From assembly GCF_018205975.1 (NCBI RefSeq), contig NZ_CP073577.1, forward strand, positions 1,922,001-1,986,000: a stretch of DNA of 64,000 nt. The letters run 5' to 3'. A program made the translations under genes and the position numbers. This DNA is from Erythrobacter sp. JK5 (GTDB lineage: Bacteria > Pseudomonadota > Alphaproteobacteria > Sphingomonadales > Sphingomonadaceae). The notes under the pieces are model-generated. The model saw only the letters and a program-made list of their open reading frames with translations. It was not told where the DNA came from and searched no databases. Shown piece by piece: positions 36,050 through 44,958 of this stretch. Position 1 is the stretch's first letter; each line of letters starts with the position of its first letter.

Positions 36050-36727
36050 TCAGGTCCGGGCCCACATCCGCAACAGGTTGGCGATGTTCTTGTCGAGCGT
36101 GAGCAGTTCGACCGAGTTCGGCTCGAGCTGCTGGCGCAACGCGACCCGCAGGTTCTCCAGATCGAACAGCAATTCGCGCTGCGCCTGATCGGGAACCAGG
36201 CTCTCGATCCAGCCCACACAGGCGATCCGTTCGCCCTCGGTCACGGCGCACACCTCGTGAATGCTGGTCGCCGGATAGAGCACCAGCTGCCCGGCCTTGC
36301 CCTTGATCCGCGAGGTCATCCCGGCGGAGTGCACGACCAGTTCCCCGCCCTCGTATTCGTCCGGAGCGGACAGAAACAGCGTGAAGGCGAGATCGGTGCG
36401 CAACGCCGCCTTGTCGGAGCCCATGATCGCATTGTCGACATGCGCGCCGTAGTGCCCGCCATCGGCTGTCCGGCTGACGATCAGGCGGGTGAAGCGGCGC
36501 GGGCGGGCGGCGGCCTTTACCACCGGATTCGCCGCCACCAGCTTCAGCACGCGCTGTTCGATTTCCTGCCCGACCGGGCCGGTCATCACCGCCTGCCGGT
36601 TGTGCTTGACCGCCCCGGCGACCTTGCCCGCGGTCGCGCGCCCGTCGCGCCATTCGAGCGCATCGACCCGGCGGCGCAGGCCGGCAAGCTGGTCTTCGTC
36701 CTCGATCGCGGAAATCGTGAGTATCAT
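36050..36727 (-). CDS. PKHD-type Fe(II)/2-oxoglutarate hydroxylase (YbiX/PiuC family)
   Basis: 225 residues. The prolyl-4-hydroxylase-like fold has iron ligands H96 and D98 (YGAHVDNAI) and H157 (TSIHEVCAVT), and the 2-oxoglutarate Arg R167 (GERIACVGW). The C-terminal helical extension (LRVALRQQLEPNSVELLTLD) is typical. Relatives are often encoded beside TonB-dependent siderophore receptors and are iron-repressed; the substrate is unknown. An iron-box-like element lies 14 bases before its start. Confidence 0.92.
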   Translation of the reverse strand: MILTISAIEDEDQLAGLRRRVDALEWRDGRATAGKVAGAVKHNRQAVMTGPVGQEIEQRVLKLVAANPVVKAAARPRRFTRLIVSRTADGGHYGAHVDNAIMGSDKAALRTDLAFTLFLSAPDEYEGGELVVHSAGMTSRIKGKAGQLVLYPATSIHEVCAVTEGERIACVGWIESLVPDQAQRELLFDLENLRVALRQQLEPNSVELLTLDKNIANLLRMWART

Positions 36728-36740
36728 CGCTGCTCTCGTC

Positions 36741-36755
36741 GGATAATCATTTGCA
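36741..36755. promoter_or_regulatory. Fur-box-like element between PKHD hydroxylase and lipoprotein genes
   Basis: GGATAATCATTTGCA on the plus strand. The minus strand reads TGCAAATGATTATCC, similar to classical Fur boxes, although arm symmetry is poor. It sits in an 86-bp divergent region, so it could serve both genes. Inference. Confidence 0.4.
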
Positions 36756-36813
36756 CCGGCTCACCCTCGCATTATGGCTCTCGCCGATCACGAATATCGC
36801 CGGAGGACACGCA

Positions 36814-37593
36814 ATGAAAGTCGAGTTGAAGACCTGGGCAGGACTGGGGCTGGCAACCGCCCTTGCGGGCGCGGGGCTTGCAGGGTGCGCCGGGGAAGGC
36901 GGCGAGAGCGGCGAAACCGCCCAGACTTCGCAGTCGGGCGAAGCCGGTGAGGCAGGCGAAGGGGAAGGCGGCGAAGGAGAAGGCGGCGCCATCGGGACCG
37001 AGGTCGCCGCGCTGTCCTTGCCGCAGCGGGTCGCCTTCATGTCGGGGCACGCGGCCGCAGGCATCGCGCTGTATCGCGCGGGCGAGAGCGAGGCGGCCGC
37101 GCCGCACCTGCTCCACCCGGTATCCGAAACCCATGCCGACGAACGCGCCGGTCTGGCGCAGCTGGGTTTCGATCCGGCGCCGTTTGAGCAGGTTAGCGCC
37201 GCGCTCGAGGCGAGGAAGCCCGCCGCACAGATCGAACCGCAGCTCAAGGCCGCCGAAGCCAACCTTGCCAAGGTGCGGGCGGCGGCAGGCGGCGATCCGG
37301 CCGAGCAGATCCGCTTCCTGATGGACGTGGCGTTCGAGGAATACGCAGTCGCGGTGCCCGAAGGCTCGGTTGCCGATCCCGGCGAGTATCAGGACGCCTG
37401 GGGATTCGTGAAAGTCGCGCGCGAGATCGCCGAAGATCTCGATGCGCCCAAGGCGGCGCAGATCCGCAAGACGCTCGATACCCTGCTCGCCCTGTGGCCC
37501 AAGGACGCGCCGATCCCGCCCGAAAAGCCGGCCGCGAAGGGTCAGGTTTCCGCCCTGACGGCGCGGGTGCTGCTCGATCTGCCGCCGACCTGA
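36814..37593 (+). CDS. Lipoprotein of unknown function with Gly/Glu-rich linker
   Basis: 259 residues from ATG 36814 with GGAGG upstream. Signal peptide with lipobox GLAGC (Cys at about residue 25). A low-complexity GEGG/GEAGE linker runs to about residue 60. A helical domain with conserved-looking SGHAAAGIALYRAGESEAAA and HLLHPVSETHADERAGL then follows; its clustered His/Glu could bind metal. It is divergent from the PKHD hydroxylase. The iron context suggests, without proving, a role in metal handling. Confidence 0.65.
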   Translation: MKVELKTWAGLGLATALAGAGLAGCAGEGGESGETAQTSQSGEAGEAGEGEGGEGEGGAIGTEVAALSLPQRVAFMSGHAAAGIALYRAGESEAAAPHLLHPVSETHADERAGLAQLGFDPAPFEQVSAALEARKPAAQIEPQLKAAEANLAKVRAAAGGDPAEQIRFLMDVAFEEYAVAVPEGSVADPGEYQDAWGFVKVAREIAEDLDAPKAAQIRKTLDTLLALWPKDAPIPPEKPAAKGQVSALTARVLLDLPPT

Positions 37594-37602
37594 TCCGGAT
37601 GC

Positions 37603-38238
37603 TCAGTCGCGCCGCGCGATCCCGTTGGCGAGCAGCGCGTTGACCCGGGCGGCAATCGCGTCGGCGGCGACGGGTGCCTCACCCTCGCCCCAGACCGCGT
37701 AGCGCAACCCGACGAACACGTTCATTCCCATGATCGCCCAGGCTTCGACTTCGCCCAGTCCCGCCCGAAACTCGCCATCGGTCGAACCCTTGGCGAGCCG
37801 CTGTTCGATGCGTTCGGCAATCGTTTCGTAATGCATGCGGTAGCTCGCCGGGTCGACGAATTCGGCTTCGTCGATGATGCGATAGATTTCCTTGTGCTCG
37901 CGCGCGAACTCGAGAAACGCGGAGAGCGCCGCCCGCTCCACTTCGAGCGCGCTCATGTCTTCCGATAGCGCGGCGCGCGCACTGGATTTCACATTCTCGC
38001 TCATGTCCGCCACGAGCGCGCGGAACAAAGCGTCCTTGCTGTCGAAATAGGTGTAGAAGCTGCCCAGGGCGACTCCCGCACGGCGGGTGATCGAGCTGAC
38101 CGAGGCTTCGTGAAACCCCTTTTCCCCGAACTCGATGGCCGAGGCGTCGAGCAGTTTGCGCAGGGTCTTGCGCCCGCGTTCGGTGCGCGGGGTCTTGCTG
38201 TCGGCGACCTTGGCCGCGCTGCCGGTCGGCTGATCCAT
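37603..38238 (-). CDS. TetR/AcrR-family transcriptional regulator
   Basis: 211 residues from ATG 38238, preceded by GGAGGAGGG. The N-terminal HTH is standard: LLDASAIEFGEKGFHEASVSS then RRAGVALGSFYTYFDSKDALF. The C-terminal ligand domain (EVEAWAIMGMNVFVGLRYAVWG) resembles TetR regulators of lipid or fatty-acid genes. It is divergent from the TonB-dependent receptor, with a 7-9-7 inverted repeat between them. It probably represses the receptor and itself; the effector is unknown. Confidence 0.9.
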   Translation of the reverse strand: MDQPTGSAAKVADSKTPRTERGRKTLRKLLDASAIEFGEKGFHEASVSSITRRAGVALGSFYTYFDSKDALFRALVADMSENVKSSARAALSEDMSALEVERAALSAFLEFAREHKEIYRIIDEAEFVDPASYRMHYETIAERIEQRLAKGSTDGEFRAGLGEVEAWAIMGMNVFVGLRYAVWGEGEAPVAADAIAARVNALLANGIARRD

Positions 38239-38294
38239 GCCCTCCTCCTCTGGCGCTTGCCTACGGCGCACGGCGGCTGCGCACAAGTCTAAAC

Positions 38295-38317
38295 TTGAAA
38301 GTTGGTTCACCTTTCAA
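38295..38317. promoter_or_regulatory. Candidate TetR operator
   Basis: TTGAAAG, 9 bases, CTTTCAA: a perfect 7-bp inverted repeat in the 119-bp region between the divergent TetR and TonB-receptor genes. It is 41 bases before the receptor start and 57 before the regulator start. Size and placement suit a TetR dimer. Confidence 0.65.
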
Positions 38318-38357
38318 TATCAGGGCGTACATACGAGGGTTTGGAGAGGAACCGATC

Positions 38358-40706
38358 ATGAATTTCACGCTTCGCAGCCGCGCGCTGCTGCTCGCCGGGT
38401 GCGCCGGAATCGCCGCATGGGCCGCGCCCGCTCACGCGCAATCCTCGGCCGACGATGCCGAAGTCGTGAACGACGACACGCAGGGCCCCGGTATCATCGT
38501 CACCGCACGGCGGCGCGAGGAAGCGCTGATCGACGTGCCCCTGTCGGTCACCGCGATCACCGGCGAAAGCCTGGAACAGCAGGGCGTACAGTCGCTGACC
38601 GAAGTGGCGCAGCAGGTGCCCAACATCACGCTCGAGGTCAGCCGCGGCACCAATACCACCCTCACCGCCTTCATCCGCGGGGTCGGCCAGCAGGATCCGG
38701 TCGCCGGGTTCGAGGCGGGCGTCGGCCTGTATGTCGACGATGTCTATCTCAACCGCCCGCAGGCCGCCGTGCTCGATATCTACGATGTCGAACGGATCGA
38801 GGTGCTGCGCGGACCGCAGGGCACGCTGTATGGCCGCAACACGATCGGCGGCGCGATCAAGTATGTCACCGCCCGCCTGCCCGACGATCCCAGCTTCAGC
38901 ATCCGCGGCAGCTACGGATCGTTCGACCAGGCGGACCTGATCATCACCGGCTCGGTGCCGGTCGGCGACAGCCTGAAGATCGGCGCCAGCGGCGCGCGGC
39001 TTTCGCGCGGCGGGTTCGGCAACAACCTCAATCTCGGCACCGAGAACTACAACAAGGACGTGTGGGCCGCGCGCGGGACGATCGAATTCGACAATGGCCC
39101 GCTGTTCGTGCGCCTGTCGGGCGATTACGTGCGCGACGAAAGCGAAGCGCGGCAGGGATCGCGCCTGATCCCCAGCCTGTTTACCGGCGCACCGGTGCTC
39201 GACGACGTGTTCGACACGCGCGCGGGCCTCAACGTGGTCGACCAACAAGTCGAAGCCTATGGCGGCGCGCTCAATATCGCGATCGAGCTGTCGGACACGG
39301 TGACGCTGAAATCGATTACCGGCTATCGCGAGGACAAATCGACCACGCCGATCGATTTCGACAGCCTTCCCGCTGCCGATCTCGACGTGCCCGCGATCTA
39401 CGAGAACGACCAGTTCAGCCAGGAATTGCAGCTGCTCTACGAAGGCGACCGGCTGTCGGGCGTGCTCGGGTTCTACTATCTCGACGCCAACGCCTTCACC
39501 GCCTTCGACGTCGCGCTGTTCACCACCGGCGCGCTGATCAACCTGCCGGGCCTCAACGCCCAGACGCTGGGCGATGTCGGGACCGAGACGTGGTCGGTGT
39601 TCGGCGATTTCACCTACGATATCACCGACACGATCAGCGTTTCGCTCGGCGGTCGCTATACCCGCGACAAGCGCACCAGCCGGGTGCTGCGCACGACCTT
39701 TATAGGCGGGTTTTCGGACCTGTTCGTGCCCGGCAGCACCGCGATCCCGATCGCCGTCACCAGCGATTTCGAGGGCAGCGAGACCTTCGAGGATTTCAAC
39801 CCGCGTGCCTCGATCAGCTGGCAGCCGACGCGCAACCACAACATCTATTTCACCTATTCGCAGGGCTTCAAGGGCGGCGGGTTCGATCCGCGCGGCCAGA
39901 CCAGCGCCGCGCCCGATCTCGATGGCGACGGGGACCGCGATTTCGACGACCAGTTCGAATTCCTGCGGTTCGGGCCGGAAACGGTCGACAGCTACGAGCT
40001 GGGCTGGAAGGCCTCGCTGCTCGACAACCGGCTCAACATCAGCCTCGCCGGCTTCATCGGCGAATATGACGACGTGCAGATCCCCGGCTCGGTCGGGCTC
40101 GATACCAATGGCGACGGGATCAACGACAGCTTCATCGGCATCACCTCAAACGCCGCGAGCGCCGACGTCAATGGCTTCGAATTCGAAGGCAATGCGCTGG
40201 TCGGTCGCGATTTCTGGGGCGATGGCAGCCGCTTCAACGTCAACTGGTCGCTCGGCTATCTCGATGCGGGCTTCAACACCTTCATCGATGCGTTCGGCAA
40301 CGATGTCGCCGATCAGCGAGTGTTCCAGAACACCCCCGATATCACCGCGCACATGGGCTTCGTGCTGGGCGTTCCGGCGGCGGACGGCATGGTCGACTTC
40401 ATCGGCCTCGCCTCGCTGCGCTCCGACGCGAGCCAGTTCGAAGTGCCCAACCGGTTCCTCGATCAGGATGGCTTCGTGCTGGTCGATGCCAGCATCGTCT
40501 ACACCAGCGACAGCGGGCTGTTTTCGATCGGCGGGCACGTGAAGAACCTGTTCGACAAGGAATATATCGTCGCCGGGTACAATTTCGTCGCAGGGGGCAC
40601 CCCGCCGGGCACGCCGTTCCGCTCCACGCTCGGCCTCGAAGGAACGCTGACGGGCTTCTACGGCGACCCGCGCCGGTTCTTCCTCACCGCCGAGGTGAAT
40701 TTCTAG
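38358..40706 (+). CDS. TonB-dependent outer-membrane receptor
   Basis: 782 residues from ATG 38358. The signal peptide ends PAHAQ. A TonB-box-like region and plug domain follow (IIVTARRREEALIDVPLSV, VERIEVLRGPQGTLYGRNTI), then a 22-strand barrel with late motifs (NIYFTYSQGFKGGGFDPRG, ENLDA-like extension) and terminal Phe (AEVNF). This style of receptor is highly expanded in Sphingomonadales and often carries hydrophobic or plant-derived substrates as well as siderophores. The ligand cannot be told from sequence. Controlled, by position, by the adjacent TetR regulator. Confidence 0.95.
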   Translation: MNFTLRSRALLLAGCAGIAAWAAPAHAQSSADDAEVVNDDTQGPGIIVTARRREEALIDVPLSVTAITGESLEQQGVQSLTEVAQQVPNITLEVSRGTNTTLTAFIRGVGQQDPVAGFEAGVGLYVDDVYLNRPQAAVLDIYDVERIEVLRGPQGTLYGRNTIGGAIKYVTARLPDDPSFSIRGSYGSFDQADLIITGSVPVGDSLKIGASGARLSRGGFGNNLNLGTENYNKDVWAARGTIEFDNGPLFVRLSGDYVRDESEARQGSRLIPSLFTGAPVLDDVFDTRAGLNVVDQQVEAYGGALNIAIELSDTVTLKSITGYREDKSTTPIDFDSLPAADLDVPAIYENDQFSQELQLLYEGDRLSGVLGFYYLDANAFTAFDVALFTTGALINLPGLNAQTLGDVGTETWSVFGDFTYDITDTISVSLGGRYTRDKRTSRVLRTTFIGGFSDLFVPGSTAIPIAVTSDFEGSETFEDFNPRASISWQPTRNHNIYFTYSQGFKGGGFDPRGQTSAAPDLDGDGDRDFDDQFEFLRFGPETVDSYELGWKASLLDNRLNISLAGFIGEYDDVQIPGSVGLDTNGDGINDSFIGITSNAASADVNGFEFEGNALVGRDFWGDGSRFNVNWSLGYLDAGFNTFIDAFGNDVADQRVFQNTPDITAHMGFVLGVPAADGMVDFIGLASLRSDASQFEVPNRFLDQDGFVLVDASIVYTSDSGLFSIGGHVKNLFDKEYIVAGYNFVAGGTPPGTPFRSTLGLEGTLTGFYGDPRRFFLTAEVNF

Positions 40707-40762
40707 CGCTTTCGCCGCCGGAGTAAGGCCGGCTGCGCGACGGAGATTGCTCGCAGAAAACG

Positions 40763-40799
40763 AAAGGCCCGGCTCCCACAAGGGCAGCCGGGCCTTTTT
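40763..40799. terminator. Bidirectional rho-independent terminator
   Basis: AAAGGCCCGGCT (40763-40774) and AGCCGGGCCTTT (40786-40797) form a perfect 12-bp stem. T runs on both strands serve the receptor gene and the convergent small gene. Confidence 0.9.
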
Positions 40800-40815
40800 C
40801 GTCCGATGGATCGGA

Positions 40816-41157
40816 TCAGGTCGTCGGGGCGTTCGCCGCTCCGGTCTTGCCGGTGCCGTTCGCCGCTCCGCCGGGCGGCGGATCGATGATCGTGCCGGTG
40901 TCGGCTGCGGGCGAGGCGTTGCGCAGCGGCGTTTCGATCCTGTCGCCGGCATCGGTGCCACCGTCGCTCTGCCTGCGATCGAAAAAGCGTTTGGCGAAAT
41001 AGCCGCCGACGCCGAGCACCGCGAGCGCCGGAAGGCTGACGCGGCGGACGATCATGGGGATGGCGGTTGCAATCGCGGTCCCGGCGATCCCGCCGGCGAC
41101 GGGCGATTGCTTGGCAACTTTGGAGCCGATCGCGGCCCCGAGAATGTTCTTCAGCAT
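40816..41157 (-). CDS. Small hydrophobic protein of unknown function
   Basis: 113 residues from ATG 41157, preceded by AAGGAG. The N-terminal half is Gly/Ala-rich with one or two weak membrane segments (SPVAGGIAGTAIATAIPMIV and SLPALAVLGVGGYFAKRFF). The C-terminal half is polar and Pro/Gly-rich and likely disordered. No family recognised. It is divergent from serS, 145 bases away. Confidence 0.6.
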   Translation of the reverse strand: MLKNILGAAIGSKVAKQSPVAGGIAGTAIATAIPMIVRRVSLPALAVLGVGGYFAKRFFDRRQSDGGTDAGDRIETPLRNASPAADTGTIIDPPPGGAANGTGKTGAANAPTT

Positions 41158-41302
41158 GGTGTCTATCTCCTTATGCGAAACAACGCTTTGCAGGCGGGGT
41201 TGTTCCGAGGGCGGACGTGGGCAAGGCACCGGCGATCGCCGGGGGCCGGGAGCAGCCATTGCCCCTTTCCATCGGCAGGCGAAGCGGGCATAGCCCCTCG
41301 CC

Positions 41303-42598
41303 ATGCACGACATCCGCATGATCCGAGACGATCCCGACGGCTTCGACGCGGCGCTGGCGCGGCGCGGGGCGGAGCCGGTGGCACAGGCGATCCTCGCGCT
41401 CGACGAGCAGCGGCGCGCGGTGACGACGCGGCTGCAGGATGCACAGAGCCGTCGCAACGAGGCATCGAGGGCGATCGGTCAGGCGATGGGCCAGGGTGAC
41501 ACCGAGAAGGCCGAGACGCTGAAGGCCGAGGTCGCGCAGATCAAGGCCGACATGCCCGCGCTCGAGGATGAAGAACGCGCGCTCGGCGAACAGCTCGAAG
41601 GCGCGCTGGCGATCATTCCCAACCTGCTCGCCGCCGACGTGCCCGAGGGCGCGGACGAGAGCGGCAATGTCGAGGTGTCAAGCTGGGGCACCAAGCGCGA
41701 CTTCGACTTCGAGCCGCAGGAACACGCCGACATCGCCCCGGCGCTGGGGATGGATTTCGAGACCGGCGCGAAGCTTTCGGGCGCGCGCTTCACCTTCCTG
41801 CGCGGACACATGGCGCGCCTGCACCGCGCGCTCGGCCAGTTCATGATCGACCACCAGACGCGCGAGCACGGCTACACCGAATGCGCCCCTCCGGTGCTGG
41901 TCAAGGACGAGGCGATGTACGGCACCGACAAGCTGCCGAAGTTCGCCGAGGACAGTTTTCAGACCACAGACGGCCGCTGGCTCATCCCAACCTCCGAAGT
42001 CTCTCTCACCGCCAGCGTCATGGACCAGATCCTCGACGAGGCTGCCCTCCCCATGCGGCTCACCGCGCTGACACAGTGCTTCCGCTCCGAAGCGGGGGCG
42101 GCGGGCAAGGACACGCGCGGGTTCATCCGCCAGCACCAGTTCGAAAAATGCGAGTTGGTCAGCATCGTCAAACCCGAAGAATCCGAAGCCGAGCACCAGC
42201 GCATGCTCAACGCCGCTCAGTCGGTCCTGGAAGCACTTGAGCTGCCTTACCGCACCATGCTGCTGTGCACTGGAGACATGGGTTTCGGCGCGCGCAAGAC
42301 CTACGATCTGGAGGTGTGGCTGCCCGGACAGGGCGCCTATCGCGAGATCAGCTCGTGCTCCAACACCGGCGATTTCCAGGCGCGGCGGATGAAGGCGCGG
42401 TATCGGCCCGAAGGCGAAAAGAAGACCGAATTCGTCCACACCCTGAACGGTTCCGGCCTCGCGGTCGGGCGGACGCTGGTGGCGGTGATCGAGAATTGCC
42501 AGCAGGCCGACGGCAGCGTCACGGTGCCCGCAGCGCTCGCGCCCTACATGGGCGGGATAACCCGGCTTGAGCCATCCGGAAAAGATTCAGGCACCTGA
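41303..42598 (+). CDS. serS: Seryl-tRNA synthetase
   Basis: 431 residues. The N-terminal coiled-coil arm ([17 protein letters not shown] through [14 protein letters not shown]) grips the tRNA-Ser variable arm. The class II core shows motif 2 ([20 protein letters not shown] then HQFEKCELV) and motif 3 ([20 protein letters not shown]). It charges tRNA-Ser and tRNA-Sec. The stop overlaps the surE start by one base, an arrangement common in alphaproteobacteria. Confidence 0.97.
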   Translation: MHDIRMIRDDPDGFDAALARRGAEPVAQAILALDEQRRAVTTRLQDAQSRRNEASRAIGQAMGQGDTEKAETLKAEVAQIKADMPALEDEERALGEQLEGALAIIPNLLAADVPEGADESGNVEVSSWGTKRDFDFEPQEHADIAPALGMDFETGAKLSGARFTFLRGHMARLHRALGQFMIDHQTREHGYTECAPPVLVKDEAMYGTDKLPKFAEDSFQTTDGRWLIPTSEVSLTASVMDQILDEAALPMRLTALTQCFRSEAGAAGKDTRGFIRQHQFEKCELVSIVKPEESEAEHQRMLNAAQSVLEALELPYRTMLLCTGDMGFGARKTYDLEVWLPGQGAYREISSCSNTGDFQARRMKARYRPEGEKKTEFVHTLNGSGLAVGRTLVAVIENCQQADGSVTVPAALAPYMGGITRLEPSGKDSGT

Positions 42599-43362
42599 TG
42601 CGCATCCTCGTCACCAACGATGATGGCTACCACGCGCCGGGCCTCGCCGTGCTGGAGGAGATCGCGCGGCAATTTTCGGACGATATCTGGGTCTGCGCGC
42701 CGTCGGAGGAGCAATCGGGTGCGGGGCATTCGCTCACGCTCAGCCAGCCGGTACGGCTGCAGAAATTCGCCGAACGGCGGTTCGCCGTCACCGGCACGCC
42801 GACCGACAGCGTGATGATGGCGCTGCGCGAGGTGCTCGACGATCCGCCCGACCTGATCCTGTCGGGAGTCAATCGCGGGGCCAATCTCGGCGACGATATC
42901 ACCTATTCGGGCACCGTCTCCGCCGCGATCGAGGGCGCGCTGGCCGGCATCCGCTCGATCGCAATGAGCCAGGTTTACGGCCCGGCTGCGAACGGCCTGA
43001 GCGACACCTTCTCCGCCGCGCGCGAATGGGGGCCGAAAGTCATCGGCCCACTGCTCGACGCGCCGTTTGCCGAGCGCACACTGGTCAATGTCAACTTCCC
43101 CCCGCGCCCGGCGAGCGAGGTCAAAGGAATCCGCGTCGTGCGACAGGGCTTCCACGATTATTCGCGCGGCTCGATCGTCGAAGGGCGCGACCCGCGCGGC
43201 CTGCGCTATTTCTGGTTCGGCCTGCATGCAATCGAACACACGCTAGACCACGGCACCGATCTCGAGGCTATCGACGAAGGCTCGATTGCGGTGACGCCGC
43301 TGCAACTCGACTTGACGCATCATGCCACCATCGACACCCTCGCCCAGCGGTTCGAGGGGTAG
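42598..43362 (+). CDS. surE: 5'/3'-nucleotidase SurE
   Basis: 254 residues. The N-terminal metal site RILVTNDDGYHAPG includes D8 and D9; CAPSEEQSGAGHSLTL and LSGVNRGANLGDDITYSGTV complete the active site. It is a survival-phase nucleotidase/exopolyphosphatase. It is translationally coupled to serS and followed 11 bases later by a potassium-channel gene, so the three form a likely operon. Confidence 0.96.
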   Translation: MRILVTNDDGYHAPGLAVLEEIARQFSDDIWVCAPSEEQSGAGHSLTLSQPVRLQKFAERRFAVTGTPTDSVMMALREVLDDPPDLILSGVNRGANLGDDITYSGTVSAAIEGALAGIRSIAMSQVYGPAANGLSDTFSAAREWGPKVIGPLLDAPFAERTLVNVNFPPRPASEVKGIRVVRQGFHDYSRGSIVEGRDPRGLRYFWFGLHAIEHTLDHGTDLEAIDEGSIAVTPLQLDLTHHATIDTLAQRFEG

Positions 43363-43373
43363 GGACACGGGGC

Positions 43374-44582
43374 ATGGCAGCGAGCGACAGCGACAGGATC
43401 TTCCCCAAGAAGACGACCCGCCAGGTCAAGATCGGCTTCAAGCCGCTGCGCCGCGCGGTCAGGATTCCGGTCTGGGGCGATCTCGGCATCCGGATCGGGC
43501 TCGCACTGCTGCTGATCTTCATCGTCATCATGATCCACTGGTGGGATCGCGATGGCCTGGTCGACAATTTCGACGGCGAGGTCAGCTTCCTCGACGTGGT
43601 CTATTTCACCATGATCTCGATCACCACGACCGGGTTCGGAGACATCGCCCCGATCAGCGAGCGCGCGCGGCTGGTCGAAGCGGTTATCGTGACCCCGATC
43701 CGGTTTGCGGTGTTTTTCATTTTCGTCGGTACCGCGTACAATTTCATCATCAAGCGTAGCTGGGAGAAGTGGCGCATGACCCGTATCCAGGAACAACTCA
43801 GCGGGCATATCGTGGTGCTCGGCTATGGCATTTCGGGGTCGGAAAGCGTCAACGAACTGATCGAGCGCGGCAGCAACCCCGCCAATATCGTGGTGGTCGA
43901 CCCAAGCGAGGAACGGCTCAAGGAGGCCGAAAAGCTCGGCGTCAACGTGATGGCAGCCGATGCCACCCGCGACGAAACGATGAAGGCGGTGCGCATCCAC
44001 GAATCGCAAAGCGTGCTGGTATCGGCGGGGCGCGACGACACCTCGATCCTGATCGTGCTGACCGTCCGCCACCTCGCGCCCAACGTGCCGATCAGCGTCG
44101 TCGTCCGCGCCGACGACAACGAATTGCTCGCCCGTCAGGCCGGGGCCGACAACGTCATCAACCCGGTGCGCTTTACCGGGCTGCTGCTCGCAGGCTCGGC
44201 CAAGGGCGCACACATCGCCGATTACCTCGCCGATCTCGCTTCGGTGACGGGCCGGGTTCAGCTGGTCGAGCGGGTGGTCGAGGACGACGAATGCGGCGCG
44301 GCCATCACCGATCTGAAGTCGGGCGGGCGCGGCCTCAGGATCTACCGCAATGGTCGCGCCATCGGGTACTGGGAAAAAGAATGCCAGAGCCTGCAGCGCG
44401 GCGATGTCATCGTCGAGATCGTGCCGACCGAAAACGGCAGTGCGAACGGCGACGAGATCGCCGAAACCGACCGCTCCAGCCGGAATCAGCGGAACAGCAG
44501 GAAGACCGCCCCCATCGAAGACATGCCGACCAGTATATGGCCCGAATCGATCAGGAAATGGGTCAATGTCTTGCGCAAGTAG
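43374..44582 (+). CDS. Two-TM potassium channel with RCK/TrkA-N domain
   Basis: 402 residues from ATG 43374. TM1 spans about 39-56; the pore loop has selectivity filter TTTGFGD (84-90); then TM2. A Rossmann RCK domain begins GHIVVLGYGISGSESV (about 144), with VVDPSEERLKEAEK and ADATRDETMKA; a TrkA-C-like part follows. It is a ligand-gated K+ channel of the MthK/Kch type. Its last 97 bases overlap the convergent DUF1761 gene, so the final residues (after about 370) may be non-homologous tail or reflect an undetected frame change. Confidence 0.9.
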   Translation: MAASDSDRIFPKKTTRQVKIGFKPLRRAVRIPVWGDLGIRIGLALLLIFIVIMIHWWDRDGLVDNFDGEVSFLDVVYFTMISITTTGFGDIAPISERARLVEAVIVTPIRFAVFFIFVGTAYNFIIKRSWEKWRMTRIQEQLSGHIVVLGYGISGSESVNELIERGSNPANIVVVDPSEERLKEAEKLGVNVMAADATRDETMKAVRIHESQSVLVSAGRDDTSILIVLTVRHLAPNVPISVVVRADDNELLARQAGADNVINPVRFTGLLLAGSAKGAHIADYLADLASVTGRVQLVERVVEDDECGAAITDLKSGGRGLRIYRNGRAIGYWEKECQSLQRGDVIVEIVPTENGSANGDEIAETDRSSRNQRNSRKTAPIEDMPTSIWPESIRKWVNVLRK

Positions 44583-44884
44583 AGGTAGTTGATCCCCATC
44601 GTCGGGATCATCACCCCGACCGCGAAGCCGATCGCCATCATCATCACCACATGCGGTGCGGGATCGGTGCGCTCCAGCAGATGCCACAGCACCATCGCGA
44701 TCAGCACCTCGAACAGGAAAGACAGCCCGAAGATCAGCGGCATGTTGCCTGACTGCACGGCCTCGTCGGACATTCCCGCCGCCTTTTGCCATGCCTTGCC
44801 GAAGATCGCCCCGTACCAGATCGCACCCACGGCAAAGAACGCGGCAGCACCCGCCAGCACCGGCCACACAGAAAAGTCGCCCAT
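44486..44884 (-). CDS. DUF1761 membrane protein
   Basis: 132 residues from ATG 44884, chosen for 9-base spacing to GGGAGG; an ATG at 44890 is the alternative. Four membrane segments: WPVLAGAAAFFAVGAIWYGA, LIFGLSFLFEVLIAMVLWHL, VVMMMAIGFAVGVMIPTMGI, and the C-terminal HILVGMSSMGAVFLLF. It matches DUF1761, small integral proteins of unknown function. Its 3' end overlaps the potassium-channel gene on the other strand by 97 bases. Confidence 0.85.
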   Translation of the reverse strand: MGDFSVWPVLAGAAAFFAVGAIWYGAIFGKAWQKAAGMSDEAVQSGNMPLIFGLSFLFEVLIAMVLWHLLERTDPAPHVVMMMAIGFAVGVMIPTMGINYLYLRKTLTHFLIDSGHILVGMSSMGAVFLLFR

Positions 44885-44958
44885 AGTCATCACCCTCCCG
44901 ACGCGACCGAACTGGTTGTAGCGCAAGTGCGGCAAGCGGTGTAGAGGCGCGGCCAATC

